Assembly: GCA_030704615.1 (NCBI GenBank)
Contig: CM060732.1
Coordinates: 78,804,171 to 78,868,170, forward strand
Source: Takakia lepidozioides
Lineage: Eukaryota > Streptophyta > Takakiopsida > Takakiales > Takakiaceae
Direction of reading: 5' to 3'
Length of the DNA stretch: 64,000 nt
Part shown: positions 32,001 through 47,830 of the stretch, one piece after another
Layout: every line of letters begins with the position of its first letter
Position numbering within the stretch: position 1 is the first letter of the stretch
Program-made: the position numbers and the translations under genes
The notes under the pieces: generated by a model
What the model saw: the letters and a program-made list of their open reading frames with translations, nothing else
The model's database searches: none
What the model was told of the DNA's origin: nothing

Positions 32001-33629
32001 TCCGAAAGCTTCGCGGGACCTACTAGTCTTCGGATCGCCCGGAGGGGTTTACTGCACAAGGCCCTTGAGGGGACACTGGCTCCTGCAGAGGGCTGAAGCC
32101 CAACGAGTGTCAGATGCAAAGCTCCGCACCTCATTAAGATCATATTAGCATATTCCCCTGGAAGAGAAGGAGCAAAACCCATTGGAGAATATTCTACATT
32201 ATAGCCCGCGACCGATTCAGCTTCTGCTTCTGGTAGATCAAAAGGAGCTCGATTAGTTTCTGCTGGACGGGAAATAAAAGACGTAATAAATACAGGAAAC
32301 GAGGGAATGCCAAACCATATCTGCTTTTGCGCTATCACAATCTCACTGAAATTACGAGAACCTACACGGATTGGTACAGTAATAATAATAGGACCGATAG
32401 AAACTTCATAAGAAACCATTTGAGCTGCGGATCGTAATGCTCCTGAAAAAGCATATTTGGGATTACTAGACCGACCCGCCGTAATGATCCCATAAACACC
32501 TGGAGAAGATATAGCGAATGGATGAAGTATACCTACATTTGGATCTGGCGATACCATACCATAATCAGAAGTAGGGGTCGGGGATTTCCCCGCCCTCCGA
32601 ACCATACGTGGCAGTTTCCCGTCATACAGCTCTCCGCCACTGATTCATCGAAGCGCGTCAAAAAAAAAATATATATAAATATTTTTTTTTGACGCGCTTA
32701 ACCAGGTTTGTCTCGGATGAGGTCGTAGCAGCTTTTGAGTGTCTGCTATGACCAACCGGTCCTCTCGAGGGAGTTGAAGCGTGACTGGCTTCGTCACATC
32801 TGTGACGAGGGAAGGGCCACGCCCCCTACCATCGAATCATGACTGCCGCCCTTCAGTACCTGGCTTGGTTGGTTTTCCTACTCACTTGCTACAGCGACTC
32901 CGTCGACCTCCCCCCCAGAGAGTAGGCCGATCCCGTGATTGCGTCTTCGACTTTTTCCACCTGTGTGTTGAGGTAAGATGTCCGCATAGTCTTATTCTCC
33001 TACTGAGAATGCTCCCGAAAAGAAAAAATATATTTTTTTTCCGTCTTCGGTCTCTGTTATACCTACCAGAAGAACCGATTACGGGACCAAGTCGTTACCC
33101 GCTGGCTTGGCGAATGCTGTCGTTCAGCAGCTACGTGATTCGGATTCGTCAGCCTCATCAACCCCAACGGTATCTCCCGAGCCGTCCTTGGAGATACGGG
33201 TCTCCTGTGACTCGGTTTCCCAGATGCTTTTCCACGCGCATCGCGGCAACGCTACCTCTGGGTGATTTACTCCATTGACGCAGACTGGAGATCAGGCACC
33301 GGGACATGCCCCGTAGCGACGAAGGCGCCTTGCACGGCGCACGGTGTAACAGCCCGAGCAACCGAACTTAACATAAATGTAATTACTGGAGCCATTATGG
33401 GAATAAATAAATTAGCACTACTCGGTAAAATAGGTTCTTTTATCATTAATTTCAAACCATCTGCTAGAGGTTGTAACAATCCAAACAATCCCACTACATT
33501 AGGACCCTTTCTACGTTGCATAGAAGCCATTACTTTACGTTCAGCTAAAACTAAAAAGGCTACTCCTAGTAAAAGGGGTATTATTATTCCAAGTATTTTC
33601 GCTAAAATACCGATGATATACAGTCTCAT
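29013..33629 (-). CDS. nad1: nad1, NADH dehydrogenase subunit 1, three exons
   Basis: Membrane subunit of complex I at the quinone channel, 328 residues. Exon 1 is 33629-33343 ([20 protein letters not shown]), exon 2 is 32570-32130 ([20 protein letters not shown] ... EYANMILM) and exon 3 is 29271-29013 ([20 protein letters not shown]). Exon lengths 287 and 441 put the introns exactly at nad1i287 and nad1i728, both cis. The conserved end FDWLP is followed by CAA (29015-29013), to be edited to UAA; the frame otherwise continues for 25 codons. Editing load is high. Confidence 0.94.
29272..32129 (-). other. Group II intron nad1i728
   Basis: 5' GTGCGGAGCTTTGCATC, 3' tail CTACTCTCC. Domain V is at about 29372-29330 (GAGCCGTATGACGCG paired to CGTACGGTTC). 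This is the intron that carries matR in seed plants. Its first 300 bases are collinear with nad4i461 (shared CTCCGAAAGCTTCGCGG, GGTGACAGCTAC/GGTGACGGCTAC and GTGCAGTAAAC blocks), so the two are paralogous copies. Confidence 0.88.
29586..32010 (-). pseudogene. matR: matR-type maturase remnant in nad1i728
   Basis: Ordered fragments: N-terminal [20 protein letters not shown] (about 31590-31540), an RT core [17 protein letters not shown] (about 31040-30990), the catalytic [18 protein letters not shown] (ORF 31060-30629), a linker ORF (30693-30091) and an X-domain segment [17 protein letters not shown] (30021-29794). An AT hairpin at about 30916-30942 lies exactly between the RT core and the YADDF block and changes the frame; another at about 31480-31503 splits the N-terminal part. 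The reading frame is broken unless editing or frameshifting rescues it. Confidence 0.75.
32571..33342 (-). other. Group II intron nad1i287
   Basis: 5' GTGCGCCGTGCAAGG, 3' ...CGACCCCTAC. Domain V is at about 32632-32590 (GAGAGCTGTATGACGGG ... TATGGTTCGG). There is no maturase. It contains a near-perfect palindrome at 32651-32702 (AAGCGCGTC plus A run, complemented on the other arm) and another AT hairpin at about 33018-33042. Ends resemble the three cox2 introns. Confidence 0.86.
32651..32702. repeat. AT-core palindrome with AAGCGCGTC arms
   Basis: AAGCGCGTCA plus an A run, a TATATATAAATA core, a T run and TGACGCGCTT, an almost perfect inverted repeat of about 50 bp inside nad1i287. A type copy of the dispersed hairpin class with a unique GC arm. 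Confidence 0.85.
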
Positions 33630-35340
33630 TTTGTTGGCTTTTTTTCTATCTCGTTCCATACGAAAAGCTACGAAAAAAGAAATATATATATATTTCTTTT
33701 TTCCGCCAGCTTTGGAGAAACCTGGGTTGTGGACCACAGACTAACGGGGTGGGGCTACCTCACGGGTGATTAGAAGAGAAGGTAAACCCCTTGAAGTAGT
33801 CTGAAGAATGATGGCCCCGAAAGTTTTAAAATTTAAGAAGAATTCTGGACGTGACATGTTATTGGCTATGGCCGGAGAACAGACACCCACCTGCGGCAAA
33901 AAAAAATATATATATATATATTTTTTTGGCCGCAGGTTTACTTTACGGCGAAGAAAGGCTCCTTGTCTTTAGGCATCGACAAAACGCTGGCGCGAGAAGA
34001 ATGCATTGCTTTATTTTCTGATTATTAGTGCAATCAGAGAACGGGCTAAGCCTTTAAGAAGCTTTGATTCGAATCGGGACTGATTCGAGCTTGTAGAATG
34101 AACCGGGCCGCAGGGCGCAGCCTATTTTTTTATTGATTCGCGAAACAAAGAAGAGAAATATATATTTTTTTGCTGCGCCCTTTGTTCGCAAATCCAACGA
34201 AGTGCTACGCACCTTTCCGAGATCCATACGTATAAGCATTTCCCAGAATTCATAAAGTAGTTTTATTGTTTAGTGCGTGTAGCCCACTCCGATATGTATG
34301 TACGCTTTACATAATGGCGCTTCTTACGAGCGGGGCAGTCCGGACCAGACGGAGGAGAGGCAGGGAGGGGGGGGGTGCGCGGGTTCTCACATGAGCCGCG
34401 CACCCCCCGCGTAATAGACGAGGAAGGCCGCAGGTCTATATTTTTTATTCGGTTCCCACAGGGAGGAAATGTTATTGGTATACCATCAGCACGAGGCCTC
34501 TCCAGGGCGCAGCGCAGGCACTAGCCTGGGCAAGCTGCTGGCGTAGGGCAAGCACGCGCGTGCCGCGCGGCGTTGGTCAACTTATTCGCTTTTCCTATGC
34601 AATTTCCACGGTTGCTTCTAAGCAGCTACGGTTTCACTCGTTCCACTGCTGTTGGAAGGAAACCAGGCTGTCTGTTCCGAAAAACAAGCGTTTAGTTTAT
34701 GGGGCACCAACATATTTTTTTTTTTCAGCGACAAGAGTTATTTTCCGGAAGCCTTATTTATATGGTTTCCGGATTGACGTCACGATGTCCCGTGCCATAG
34801 GTCCCAGGCTTTCTCTCGGAGTAATTGAGTCATTGATAACCTTTGGGTCTACCGGAATATTTGCCTCGTGACATGACTGGGTATACCTGTGACATGCGTG
34901 ACGATTTAATTCCGTCTGGCCCGCTTTCGACGCTGCGTAGGCGGCGATCACGATTACTGCAGGTACAACTGCTTCGATCGAAGTAGCTTCACCAAGATTA
35001 CCTATGCAACCAACTACGTAACGTAATAATATCCCACTTTGTCATAAAAAAAATTTTTTATTTCATAATTCTTCGGAATTGACCAAAACGAAAAGGATAT
35101 TGCTATAACCTCAAAAATTCTACGGAATGATATTAACCATAATACCTTCCAAAAAGTACTAAGATCCATAATAAAATCTCTAGAACTAATCACGAATACC
35201 ACCACGATTACATAGAGGCATGATTACGTAAAAGCAACAGCCCCGTTCTTAAAAAAAAGACCATACTAATTTGAGTTCTATCTTTAGATAAAGTAGGATT
35301 GGGTTGGTAAAAAACTGTTTCAGATTTTTTTCTCCCTTCT
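33630..35340. other. cox3-nad1 spacer with palindromes and unassigned ORFs
   Basis: No conserved gene is seen. There are palindromes at about 33668-33708 (ACGAAAAAAGAAATATATAT and complement) and 33890-33940 (CCTGCGGC plus A/T core plus GCCGCAGG). A GC-rich stem-loop GGTGCGCGGG/CCGCGCACC lies at about 34373-34410. Minus ORFs at 34754-34951 (IAAYAASKAGQTELNRHA) and 35014-35205 (ISFRRIFEVIAISFSFWSIP, hydrophobic) are open but unrecognised; the second follows cox3 and could be a decayed membrane protein gene. Confidence 0.5.
33890..33940. repeat. AT-core palindrome with CCTGCGGC arms
   Basis: CCTGCGGCAAAAAAAAAT, a (AT)n core and TTTTTTTGGCCGCAGG form an inverted repeat whose GC arm is the same CCTGCGGCC word that flanks many other copies on one side only. 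It links the two-armed palindromes to the one-sided copies. Confidence 0.85.
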
Positions 35341-36987
35341 TTGATTACCTCCCCGCCGATAAATAGGTACGGATGAAAATGACCGAACCACGTCGACGAA
35401 ATGCCGGTACCGAGCAGCTGCTTCGAAGCCAAAGTGATGCGTTTGGGTGAAATGCCCCAGATATTGACGAATACCACGTATTATTGAGAAAATGGTACCT
35501 ATAATGACATGAAAACCATGGAACCCTGTGGCTGAGAGAGAGGTAGAACCATGAATACCATCGGGAATCGTGAAAGGTGCTTCTACATATTCCATTCCTT
35601 GAAACCCAGTGGGGACTGGAGCCGGCGAAATGTTAGGGTCGAGAGTTACTTCATAGAGCCGTACAACTTGGTTGCCGTTTACTCGTATGGCATAGTAAAG
35701 TGCTCTCCGAACCGTGCGAGGTAGTTACCTATCACACGGCTCACCAACCTGATCTTTTACCACGTCTCCATAGGGCACGTAGTCGTTTGTTCCATTGTCA
35801 AAGCCTTGGGCTTAATTCCATCCGGACATAAAGTCAGATTTCCCGTGTCAATCAGGTAAAGTCCATGAATGAAAATCATTTCTGTACATTGATTTAGACT
35901 CCTTCTCGCTTTGCCCTTATACGAATAAGATCGAGTCAAGTGCTTTACTGTTGCCAGCTCTGCTTCGAGTAGGCGGATACTACGAGTCCTCCGTCCCGGA
36001 TATCCAGATCGTGGCTATCTGGTTCACCGGTACTACCAAGGTACTCTTATACTTACGTGAAAACACATAAGATTTCCAACTAATAGTGCTAGTTCGAACG
36101 AAAAAGCAGCCGTGCTTCCAGTGTTTTTGTTTCATACCGAAGTTGGGACCTCCTCCTGCTCCGCCACAGGCAGGCTACCATTCTGCCGTGGAGGAGGTAG
36201 CGCTGTAATATTATTGATTGATCAATAACCTGACCGAACACGCTCGAGTTAGTGTCTCATCCACACCTCACATTCATGAATGACCCATTCGGCTATATTT
36301 CGAAGACACGGTCGAAAAAGTTCTCTAGAGTTGGTCAACCACCCTGTCCTTTCCTTCTGCAACATGCTATTGTCCCGGTTCGTTAAAATGGTAAGTTGCA
36401 TCCGTCTCATTGCGAGCATCAGCAATGGTATGATTACCAGAGGTAATCAGACAGTTTCCTTGGTAATCTGACGGTCGCCCGGTAGCTGCTGAAGCGTAAA
36501 CAGCTTGCTTTTTAAATCCAGCTAATATAGCATGATGAGCCCAAGTTACGGCAGCTCCAGATGGAAGTGGAATAAGGGTATTTAGAAAAGGAATTCCCCA
36601 AGGATTTGACACATCAATTCCTTTGGGAGGCCGAATAGCTCCAATCTCTACCGTAGGTGCCGAAGGAGAATGAGAAGGAGCCCGAGAGAAAGCTAAAGGA
36701 AACATGACTTCAGACACGATGAACAAAATCATACCATAGCGAAGTCCTAATTGGACCACAAATGTATGATGTCCTTCGTAAGTGGATTCACGTATAACAT
36801 CGCGCCGCCGTACAAACATAGTATATAAGATCATTCCCAAGCCTAAACTAGGAAGTGTTCCACCTCCCGTAGGAGGGTGCATGTACGTAACACCACCAAT
36901 GGTGCTTGCCAAAGCTCCAAGTGGACCCGGAAGAGGCCATGGACTTGGATCTACTGAATGATAAGGATGCTTTTGAGAGACACTCGT
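35341..36987 (-). CDS. cox3: cox3, cytochrome c oxidase subunit 3, two exons
   Basis: Third mitochondrial core subunit of complex IV, 265 residues, standard length. Exon 1 is 36987-36481 (507 nt; ACG start then [20 protein letters not shown]) and exon 2 is 35631-35341 ([47 protein letters not shown]). The intron is exactly at cox3i507. The conserved terminus GGN is followed by CAA (35343-35341), expected to be edited to UAA; otherwise the frame runs six more codons to TGA. The ACG start is in frame with cox2 upstream. Trp, Phe and Leu codons often appear as Arg, Ser or Pro. Confidence 0.94.
35632..36480 (-). other. Group II intron cox3i507
   Basis: 5' GGGCGACCGTCAGATTACC, 3' ...CGACCCTAAC. 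Domain V is at about 35748-35700 (GAGCCGTGTGATAGG paired to CGCACGGTTCGG). There is no maturase. It is 849 bases long, the most compact member of the nad7i209/nad9i283/cox3i507 family. Confidence 0.87.
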
Positions 36988-37008
36988 AATTGGTCCTGTG
37001 TTTGCTTT

Positions 37009-42773
<5,765 letters not shown>

Positions 42774-42929
42774 TTGGTATATTCTTGTTTTTTTCAGAAC
42801 TACTCCAGCCCTTCCAGAGGGCCCCTTACGAAAGAAAAAAGGGCCAACCAACAAAAAAAATATATTTTTTTTTTCTACAGTCTACAGAAAGAACGAGAAG
42901 TGGAGAGAATTAGTACGAGTAAGCTGAAC

Positions 42930-43240
42930 AAAAGCCGTAGGCCTTGTTTCACACCTCACGGTGTTTACACCTTTCACCTATCGAAATGATGGTCTTTCAC
43001 CTTTTATGAGAACTTGTATAGAGAAGGATTTCCCGCTCAGGTGTTTTCAGCAGTTCTTCCATACCAACTTAGCTATCCGGCGCTGCTATTGGCATAACAA
43101 CCGGTACACCATAGGTTGACCCAACCCAGTCCTCTCGTACTAGGGTTGGCTTCTCACAGTTCTCTCTCAAACACCGACGGTAGATAGGAACCGAACTGTC
43201 TCACGACGTTCTAATTGCAGTGTTGGCTTGCACTTAGGTT
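42930..43240 (-). rRNA. rrn26: 3'-terminal fragment of the 26S rRNA gene
   Basis: On minus this reads AACGTCGTGAGACAGTTCGG, then CCTAGTACGAGAGGACTGGG (the sarcin-ricin loop) and CACCTGAGCGGGAAATCC, all from the last domain of LSU rRNA. Only about 300 nt are present; upstream (above 43240) the sequence changes into AT hairpins, so the rest of the rRNA is not here. It is either a partial duplicate upstream of cox2 or a separated gene piece. The sarcin-ricin loop sequence is intact. Confidence 0.8.
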
Positions 43241-43357
43241 GTAAACAAAAAAAAAAATATATATTTTTTTCGCGTCTTCAAGCGCCTTCGGCCTTGGTTC
43301 GTAAAAAAAAAAAAGATATAGCTTTTTTGGCCCTCGCATAAGGACGCCCGTATAGGC

Positions 43358-43465
43358 GGACCCGCCGTAATAATTCCATAAACACCCAGAGAATAGAAGG
43401 ATCGAAGATTGAACCCACCCTCCGAAAACGTAGGTGATAGTTTCGCATCATACGACTCTCCGTTG
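43358..43465 (-). pseudogene. Fragment copy of the nad1i287/exon 2 junction
   Basis: On minus, 43465-43418 is a degenerate domain V (GAGTCGTATGATGCG ... TTTTCGGAGGGTGGG) and 43396-43358 reads CTGGGTGTTTATGGAATTAT then TACGGCGGGTC. This matches nad1 exon 2 at about 32512-32470 with a few changes, while the exon start between the two is deleted. It is a short duplicated and decayed piece of nad1. Confidence 0.65.
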
Positions 43466-43637
43466 AAATTAATAGGACTTAAGTCCTAAGAAAGAGACTT
43501 GGCAAGCTCGGGAAAGAAAAAAACCTAAGCTCTCAACGGTTCTTCGAAAAGCGAAAGTATCTTCGTATCTTATGAAGACGAAGGAGTGTGCGTCTGGGAC
43601 AGGGTACTTAGTAGATGAATTAGGTGGTAATTTTTCG

Positions 43638-44152
43638 TTAGGTGCCCGTGGAAGTTTTGCCTATGATGCTTGTGGCGTTTCTTCCACGGTCATTTGACAT
43701 ACTGATCTCTAGGTTCTTTAGCTTTGTCGCGCAAAGATGCTTAGCTTTCAACTTGTTGTATTTAGCTTCCGCTACACGCTCATCAGCGTCATCTAGACGT
43801 GGCTGTTTATCAGTACTTATTTTTATTTTTTCACTCAACCAACAGTTGATTACGAGCCTTAATTTCTTTCATTTCACGCTTTTCAGCCTCTTTCAACAGC
43901 TGATCCGCGTTTTTAGCTTTCTCAGTAAGCACCTGATAATCGAACTTCAGCTTTTCCAACTTTAGGTTCTTTTCTTGCAATTCTAATTTATTCGCCTCAT
44001 TTAAATTATCCACGTACCCGGGATATGACCAAGTACCCCCCGCCGCAGTAGACGCGTCTATCGCACTACCAGCTATCTTAACAGCCTCTACAGACAGGGT
44101 TTTCCTTCGCGAAGTTACCTGTGAGTTGTTGAACAAAGCTAGGTGTATCCAT
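43638..44152 (-). pseudogene. Unassigned coiled-coil ORF pair, frame broken
   Basis: Two minus ORFs overlap by eight bases. 44136-43831 reads SAIDASTAAGGTWSYPGYVD, then a long charged stretch (LNEANKLELQEKNLKLEKLK) with coiled-coil heptads. 43838-43638 reads KQPRLDDADERVAEAKYN then KLKAKHLCATKLKNLEI. An ATG at 44152 opens another frame that leads into the first ORF, but a CTGT duplication at 44097-44090 separates them. No plant mitochondrial gene looks like this. Composition and packing suggest an imported gene of plasmid, viral or other origin; no family is assigned. Confidence 0.45.
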
Positions 44153-44332
44153 AAGTTTTTACTTTTATTTCATCCGGTTCTATGGCGGGATCTGGCAACC
44201 ACTATATAAATGAATAATCATAAATAGAAATCATCGACAACCCTTATAAGTAAGGGGGTCTGCTTTGAGGAAATCGTACCAAATAGGATTCCCATCGTAC
44301 TAGAAAAAACTGGAAAGACATAATCCAATAAC

Positions 44333-44557
44333 TTAAGTTAAGGACCTTCCATTAGATAATAAATTTAGATTAAATTTATAAAAAGTTTTTAGAATTCTCA
44401 TAAATTTTTGCGGTCTTCCACAAGGTTTGCGGGGAGTTGCGACCACCGAATTCGCCTCGGAATTTAATTGCCGAATTTTCCAATGATCTGTCCAAGTTGC
44501 GGGCAAATATGGGCAAATATCCATAAAATATTTCGCAAACCTGGCAGATCTTCGCAA
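44333..44557 (-). other. Unassigned short ORF in the accessory island
   Basis: A 74-codon minus frame (YLPATWTDHWKIRQLNSEAN, then basic KPCGRPQKFMRILKTFYKFN). It is not recognised, and neighbours on both sides are also decayed unassigned frames. The surrounding 44150-44700 is AT-rich and unlike the intron sequence. Confidence 0.3.
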
Positions 44558-44698
44558 AAATGATAGATAATTCTGGAAACTTTGTGTGGTTGTTTATGTA
44601 ATTTCATTTAAACAACCTTTAATCTACGAAATATTTTAAACTCTAAACCTAAGATTCCACAATAAACGAAGATAATAAGATTATGTTTATTTTTCCAT

Positions 44699-45231
44699 CT
44701 ATGCAATTGGAGGATACACCTTCTTGACCTCTAGACGTTGGGGATACTGAAGGCCCAGATCCTTACCTACCAGGGTTACTCGTTCTTGTAGGGGTTTTAT
44801 ATATGTGTCTACCTCCCCCTCAGGAAAGGCCGAAATATTCCCGTCATGAAAATGGGGTCTGGGTTCCACCGCGGGGTTGCTTCGGCTATAATAGCCAACT
44901 CGTAGGATTGGAGATACGAGGCGTAGACCGAAGGAAATGCGGTTTCCGTCACAAGGTAAGTTTGGCCGGGAGGCCCCGTCAACAACTCGTCTTCATATAT
45001 CTCATATACAGTGTCGGGTACGTTCCGAAGGTCTGGGATTATATCCGTCCGTTGGAGCGCACTCACGACTTCCACGGCTCTCTCATATCCCCCTTCATAG
45101 TCTGGCAATTCCTTGAATTCATTCATTGTTAACCCAAGGCCTTTACGTTCAGACTCAAGGATTCCCTGAATAACAGCGTTGTTGCCTTCTCCTGAGTTGC
45201 TATTCGAACCAATGTTTTGTGGTAGAAGTTC
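44699..45231 (-). pseudogene. Unassigned decayed gene in the accessory island
   Basis: An open minus frame 45231-44809 (EGNNAVIQGILESERKG, NEFKELPDYEGGYERAVEVV, QTYLVTETAFPSVYASYLQS) ends at TAG, and protein-like coding resumes in another frame to 44699 (ERVTLVGKDLGLQYPQRLEV). Acidic, Tyr-rich and not repetitive, it looks like a real former protein, broken by at least one frameshift and truncated at both ends. No mitochondrial or intron-encoded family fits. Confidence 0.45.
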
Positions 45232-45530
45232 TCAAAAACTCTTTTGACAAATCATTGTTCTAGATATTATTTCCAAAGAGAGCCTTTGCTCCAGGTTTCT
45301 AATGTAGAAGGGGGGGGGGGGAGAGAACCCTAAAAGAATCGTAGTATAGCACGATGCTAGGTCCACATCCACGATTCGTTATCCTTCCCCCTTTCCATCA
45401 AATAGAACCCACTTCAGTTAAGTACATTTCTCTTATTGCTCGTTCAACAACCAAGTTAAACGAATCTTTATAACATAACTATTTAGGTACAATACGAGGG
45501 CGCAGCTTACTTTTCTTCTTGCCGATTTAA

Positions 45531-47071
45531 CTCTCTAGGTTGGATTCGAACCAACGACCCAATGGATAGAGTAATCTTTTTGGAAGGATAAGTAATGGGC
45601 GGCCTTGGTGTTAGGCGAAGAAGGCTTCAATAATCATACAAGATACTTGATGAAAGCAAGTCATACATACATTGCGTTCATGTATAACATCGCAGTTATT
45701 GAGTCAGACCCACCATCATGATATAATCCTTCAAAACGCTCCCCTCCGAACCGTGCTTGCAAGATCTCCAAGCACACGGCTCTTGCTCGGTATTCGAAAC
45801 TAGCATAATTGAACAAATATGATAGATGGTCTTTATCAGCCAGATTCAACGAAAAAATTTATTTTTTTTTTCTGCTTCTATGAAGACCAAGTTCATACCA
45901 TGACTGCATAATAATGGTTAAAACACTGATTCCCTTCCAATTCATTGTACTATGGAAACTCTGACGCCATTGCTGATGGTTCCGACACTGAGAGCACCAG
46001 GCCGCGGAGTGCAGCATATATATATATTTTTTTTCCGACCCGCCCCCGCTTTGCGGGAACTCTAGGCCCGGATTTACCCACTTTGTTCCCATAGCTCATT
46101 CCCGAATGAGAGGCCGAAGGAGGAGGAAAAATATAAATAATTAAAGCTCTCTTCCTTAGGGAAAGGGGGCTTTTGGAGAAGAAGCAAGTCCGGGGTTTTG
46201 CGGTTTAGGGGCCTTCAGTGCTTAATTAAGCCTGCCAGGGAGGGCGTTCCTGAATCATCCGAGGAGGTCCTCACTTAGGATCGCTTTAGGTTTAAGTTAT
46301 TTTTAGTGCTATGGACGAAGCCGCAGGTCAAGCAATCGAATGTAGCAAGTTCATCCGCCTACGCGCATAGCTTGATAGCTACAAGCGAGCTAAACACAAT
46401 GCATCCTGCATCTCGTGGAGAAATCCATGATGAGTGCTTGGCACGACTGCATCTGTTCCACATGATCAGTATGACTCTCCTGTTAACCGTGAAAAGCATA
46501 TGTAAGAAACAGAGCCTACAAAGGCTTTGGTTATTTGCTTCAAGTATAATCAACCTCTTGGAAACCCGATCTATCTAGGTGCAAACAGCCAAACCAATAC
46601 CATGCTTGCAAGGGAGATTCAAAGTAGCAGATTCTGCAACTTGTTGATCATTCAGGTTTTAGTGGAAAAACCACTTGGCTTTCATTCAGTTATGCAATAA
46701 CATAGTAATTAAATGCTACGCCATGGATCTACGTAGATCCAAGGTTCGGGATTGAACACTACGCGCGCCTTGAAAGAGATGAAAAATCCACACATTGTAT
46801 GCTCGATAGCTCGACCATGCCGTGCTTACATGGATAGGAGTCAAAAAAACCCAAATGACTTGCGTTTAACCATAAGGTTTATCCATATGAGGCCTAACTT
46901 AGACATAGTCTATAACATCATGCTACGTTTCCTAAATTCGTTTCCAAATGAAGGTAAGGTATTTTTTTAGACATGCTCTGAACGATGCCACAGTAAAAAG
47001 CTAAATCCTGTACCAATATATTCAGCGCACTTAACAGCCGCCATTTGCTCTAACCGCTGAGCCACTAGAGA
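45531..47071 (-). tRNA. trnN-GUU: tRNA-Asn (GUU) split by a group II intron
   Basis: 5' exon 47071-47031 (TCTCTAGTGGCTCAGCGG ... CTGTTAA) and 3' exon 45565-45531 (CCATTGGGTCGTTGG ... CTAGAGAG). The acceptors TCTCTAG and CTAGAGA pair fully, the anticodon arm AATGG/CCATT pairs, and CTGTTAA gives anticodon GTT. A CGG triplet is inserted between the stem and the loop, making exon 1 41 rather than 38 nt. The intron would sit at position 38 in a normal tRNA. The insertion may make the gene non-functional. Confidence 0.8.
45566..47030 (-). other. Group II intron in trnN (site 38)
   Basis: 5' GTGCGCTGAATATATTGG directly after CTGTTAA; 3' ...ATTACTCTAT. Domain V is at about 45783-45735 (GAGCCGTGTGCTTGG paired to CAAGCACGGTTCGG). 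It is 1.47 kb with no maturase, and has AT hairpins near 45850-45880 and 46015-46036. Confidence 0.8.
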
Positions 47072-47830
47072 AGAGGCACAAAAAAAAAATATTTGGCTGC
47101 GCTTTGCGCCTTTGGCCATAGGGGCAGGAGTTGTAGTAAAGGGGTTTGGATTGAATAAAAGAGATAAATGCATCAAGGGCAATGCAGTAACTTGGAGAAG
47201 AGAACGAGCCGCCATGCCACCTTTATTCGCCGCCTCGCCCCACGCCTCTTGGCGGTTGCAGCGCGCAGGTCGCAGCAAAATATTTCACAAAATATAGAAT
47301 TTGTTTACTTCTCAATTCCTCGACCAGGAAAATGTAAAGCAGGACTTGAGTCGTCCGCCCAGCTTATTGTCTAACGCACGTCAGAAAAATATATATAGTT
47401 TTTAACCTTTCCTTCTCGTCGCCCCACACCACATTATTGACTTCACGAGGGAAGGGCGGGACTTTAGTCCCGGAAAACGTTAGCTTTCCGGGGGTTTCCC
47501 CAGCAGAGGTTTACCCGCTTTCTTTGCTTCGCGAAGAAGAGGGGCAGAGATTGGAAGGGCGCAGCAGAGAAACGCTTCTTATAAAACGCGTACCAAGAAA
47601 TATTCGTTCTCTTCTCTTCGACCCTTGATTCGCTGCGCGAATCAAGTTGGTTCCTGTCCAAATATACGGGTGCCCTCTTTTTCGAAGGTTTATTACACTC
47701 GTCGTTGCACCAAAATACATACTTTTTTCATTGTTCACTCCGTCCCTTCAGAAAACGAAGGTCGTTCCAGAAAATAAAAATATATATTTCTATTTCCGAG
47801 CCTCTTCATGGCTTCAGAGAGCTGAAGCCC
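47072..47830. other. nad6-trnN spacer, no gene seen
   Basis: AT hairpins at about 47080-47095, 47388-47400 and 47772-47792 alternate with GC-rich snippets (GGCTGCGCTTTGCGCC near 47093). Short ORFs on both strands show no recognisable homology. Confidence 0.6.

Noticed and set aside
34373-34410. GGTGCGCGGG/CCGCGCACC stem-loop as a domain V
   Set aside because: It lacks the GAGCCGUAU/ACGGUUC pattern and AC bulge; kept only as a GC hairpin.
45531-45565. Isolated tRNA T-arm near 45540 as a tRNA fragment
   Set aside because: It pairs with the 5' half at 47031-47071 and is the 3' exon of the split trnN.
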